A DNA stretch of 64,000 nt from Drancourtella massiliensis. GTDB lineage: Bacteria > Bacillota > Clostridia > Lachnospirales > Lachnospiraceae. Positions 61,956-64,000 of this stretch are shown in pieces. Each line of letters begins with the position of its first letter. Positions within the stretch are counted from its first letter, which is position 1. A program made the position numbers and the translations under genes. The stretch lies in the NCBI RefSeq assembly GCF_016900655.1, contig NZ_JACJKH010000001.1, positions 1 to 64,000 of the forward strand, read 5' to 3'. The notes below the pieces were generated by a model. That model made no database searches and was not told the DNA's origin. It worked only from the letters and a program-made list of their open reading frames with translations.

Positions 61956-61973
61956 CTTAATGGTTTTATTAAG
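61956..61973 (+). promoter_or_regulatory. Probable operator of the MarR gene
   Basis: CTTAATGGTTTTATTAAG is an inverted repeat (CTTAAT-6-ATTAAG) lying 15 bases after the -10 box, at or just beyond the start of transcription, the usual place for MarR self-repression. Confidence 0.7.
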
Positions 61974-61985
61974 GGAGGGACAGAT

Positions 61986-62450
61986 ATGCCGTCCAGTAAG
62001 ATCGGAAAATATATTTCTATTCTAAACCGTCAGTCACAGAAGTATCTGCACCATCTGGTGGAGCAGTACGGGATCGGCTATTCCAGCTATTATTTTGTCA
62101 TGTATATTGGGGCCAATCCAAAGTGCAGCCAGAGAGAGATGTGCGATTCCATGGCCATGGATCAGGCAATGGCGACGAGAGAGATGCGTCGCCTCGAGAA
62201 AAGTGGATATATAATCAGGGAAAAACGTCCGGGAAATGCAAAAACATACGAAATTTCGCTTTCAGAAAGCGGAGAAAAACTGTATCTGAAGCTGAAAGAC
62301 AAGTTGACGGAATGGTGGGGAGAACTGCTGGCCGAGAGCGAAATCGATCCGGAGCCGTTTTCCGAACAACTGCGAATACTGGCAAAAGCCGCCCATGAGA
62401 AGGCCGCGGGAATGGAAAATCAGGAAAAACGAACCAAAAAGACAAGGTAA
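61986..62450 (+). CDS. MarR-family transcriptional regulator
   Basis: 154 aa from ATG 61986 (AGGGAGGGACAGAT upstream). The winged helix is in CSQREMCDSMAMDQAMATREMRRLEKSGYI and RPGNAKTYEISLSESGEKL. The protein is strongly basic at its C-terminus (GMENQEKRTKKTR). It has its own near-consensus promoter and operator, so it is likely self-regulated. The target could be itself or the next gene; gdhA has a separate promoter, so no link is proved. Confidence 0.9.
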   Translation: MPSSKIGKYISILNRQSQKYLHHLVEQYGIGYSSYYFVMYIGANPKCSQREMCDSMAMDQAMATREMRRLEKSGYIIREKRPGNAKTYEISLSESGEKLYLKLKDKLTEWWGELLAESEIDPEPFSEQLRILAKAAHEKAAGMENQEKRTKKTR

Positions 62451-62457
62451 AAAATTC

Positions 62458-62486
62458 TTGACAATGACATGAAAATGCTTTACAGT
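62458..62486 (+). promoter_or_regulatory. gdhA promoter
   Basis: TTGACA (62458-62463), 17 bases, TACAGT (62481-62486). Confidence 0.85.
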
Positions 62487-62541
62487 GTTAAAGAAGAAAA
62501 GCGATGTATGTTTATGCAGACTTTTTTAGGAAAAGAAGTAG

Positions 62542-63888
<1,347 letters not shown>

Positions 63889-64000
63889 AAATTTCCGCAA
63901 AATAAAGACGCAGATTCATTGAGATCCTGCTATAACAGTCTGAAACGGAAAAAGCCGCAAAGACCACCAAAAAAAGTGAAAAAATCTATGTCAAAAAAGA

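Noticed and set aside
63889-64000. Possible new gene starting at ATG 63988
   Set aside because: No ribosome site precedes it and only four codons are visible before the window ends.

Overview
This is Gram-positive, low-to-mid GC anaerobe DNA, most likely from a gut Lachnospiraceae-type clostridium. The grounds are AGGAGG-type ribosome sites, TTGACA-17-TATAAT promoters, a perfect CIRCE site ahead of hrcA-grpE-dnaK-dnaJ, clostridial LexA boxes, a large single-chain PurL, a two-gene Suf-like Fe-S system, and several families typical of that group. All names come from reading the sequence and from memory of the families; no database search was run. No rRNA, tRNA or CRISPR array was seen, and no gap between genes exceeds 300 bases.

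Region 1 (1-4.5 kb) is accessory. It is the right part of an integrated conjugative element read on the minus strand: an unknown 120-aa protein, a DUF6017-type HTH protein, a DUF5348-type protein, a PcfB-like protein and a VirD4-like coupling ATPase. The last is cut near base 110 by an IS3-family insertion whose transposase begins at base 35. To the right lie a TnpB remnant with an apparently intact omega-RNA/right end, and a relic of asnS with most of its interior deleted.

Region 2 (4.5-20.6 kb) holds housekeeping and small-molecule genes: a HAD-GNAT fusion, a LURP-one protein, a ferredoxin-nitroreductase, a yybP-ykoY-type (manganese) riboswitch ahead of an unknown gene, a glucose-type PTS permease behind an antiterminator-controlled leader with its PRD antiterminator downstream, an ABC-F protein, an oxidoreductase, two amidohydrolase/amidotransferase genes, a MarR-MFS pair and acetyltransferases.

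Region 3 (20.6-27 kb) is arginine biosynthesis: argG diverges from argC-(GNAT)-argJ-argB-argD, with ArgR-like boxes in the shared promoter region. Region 4 (27-38.5 kb) is a long forward run: comEA, a two-component system, a GerMN lipoprotein, comEC, holA, lepA, hemW and a DMT transporter. Region 5 (38.5-43.6 kb) is the class I heat-shock operon under HrcA/CIRCE.

Region 6 (43.6-57 kb) carries a heavy-metal P-type ATPase, the SmsCB-type Fe-S assembly pair facing a DtxR/MntR-type regulator, an iron alcohol dehydrogenase, RidA, an Mrp-type Fe-S carrier and a free-methionine-sulfoxide-reductase-like GAF protein. It ends with the most interesting cluster: a LexA-boxed radical SAM/helix-hairpin-helix protein with its TIGR03915/DUF4130 partner, an HPr-like protein lacking the phospho-histidine, and a Cas4-like nuclease fused to a DinG/XPD helicase. 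Region 7 (57-64 kb) has a TIGR01906 membrane protein, purL, a MarR regulator with its operator, and gdhA.
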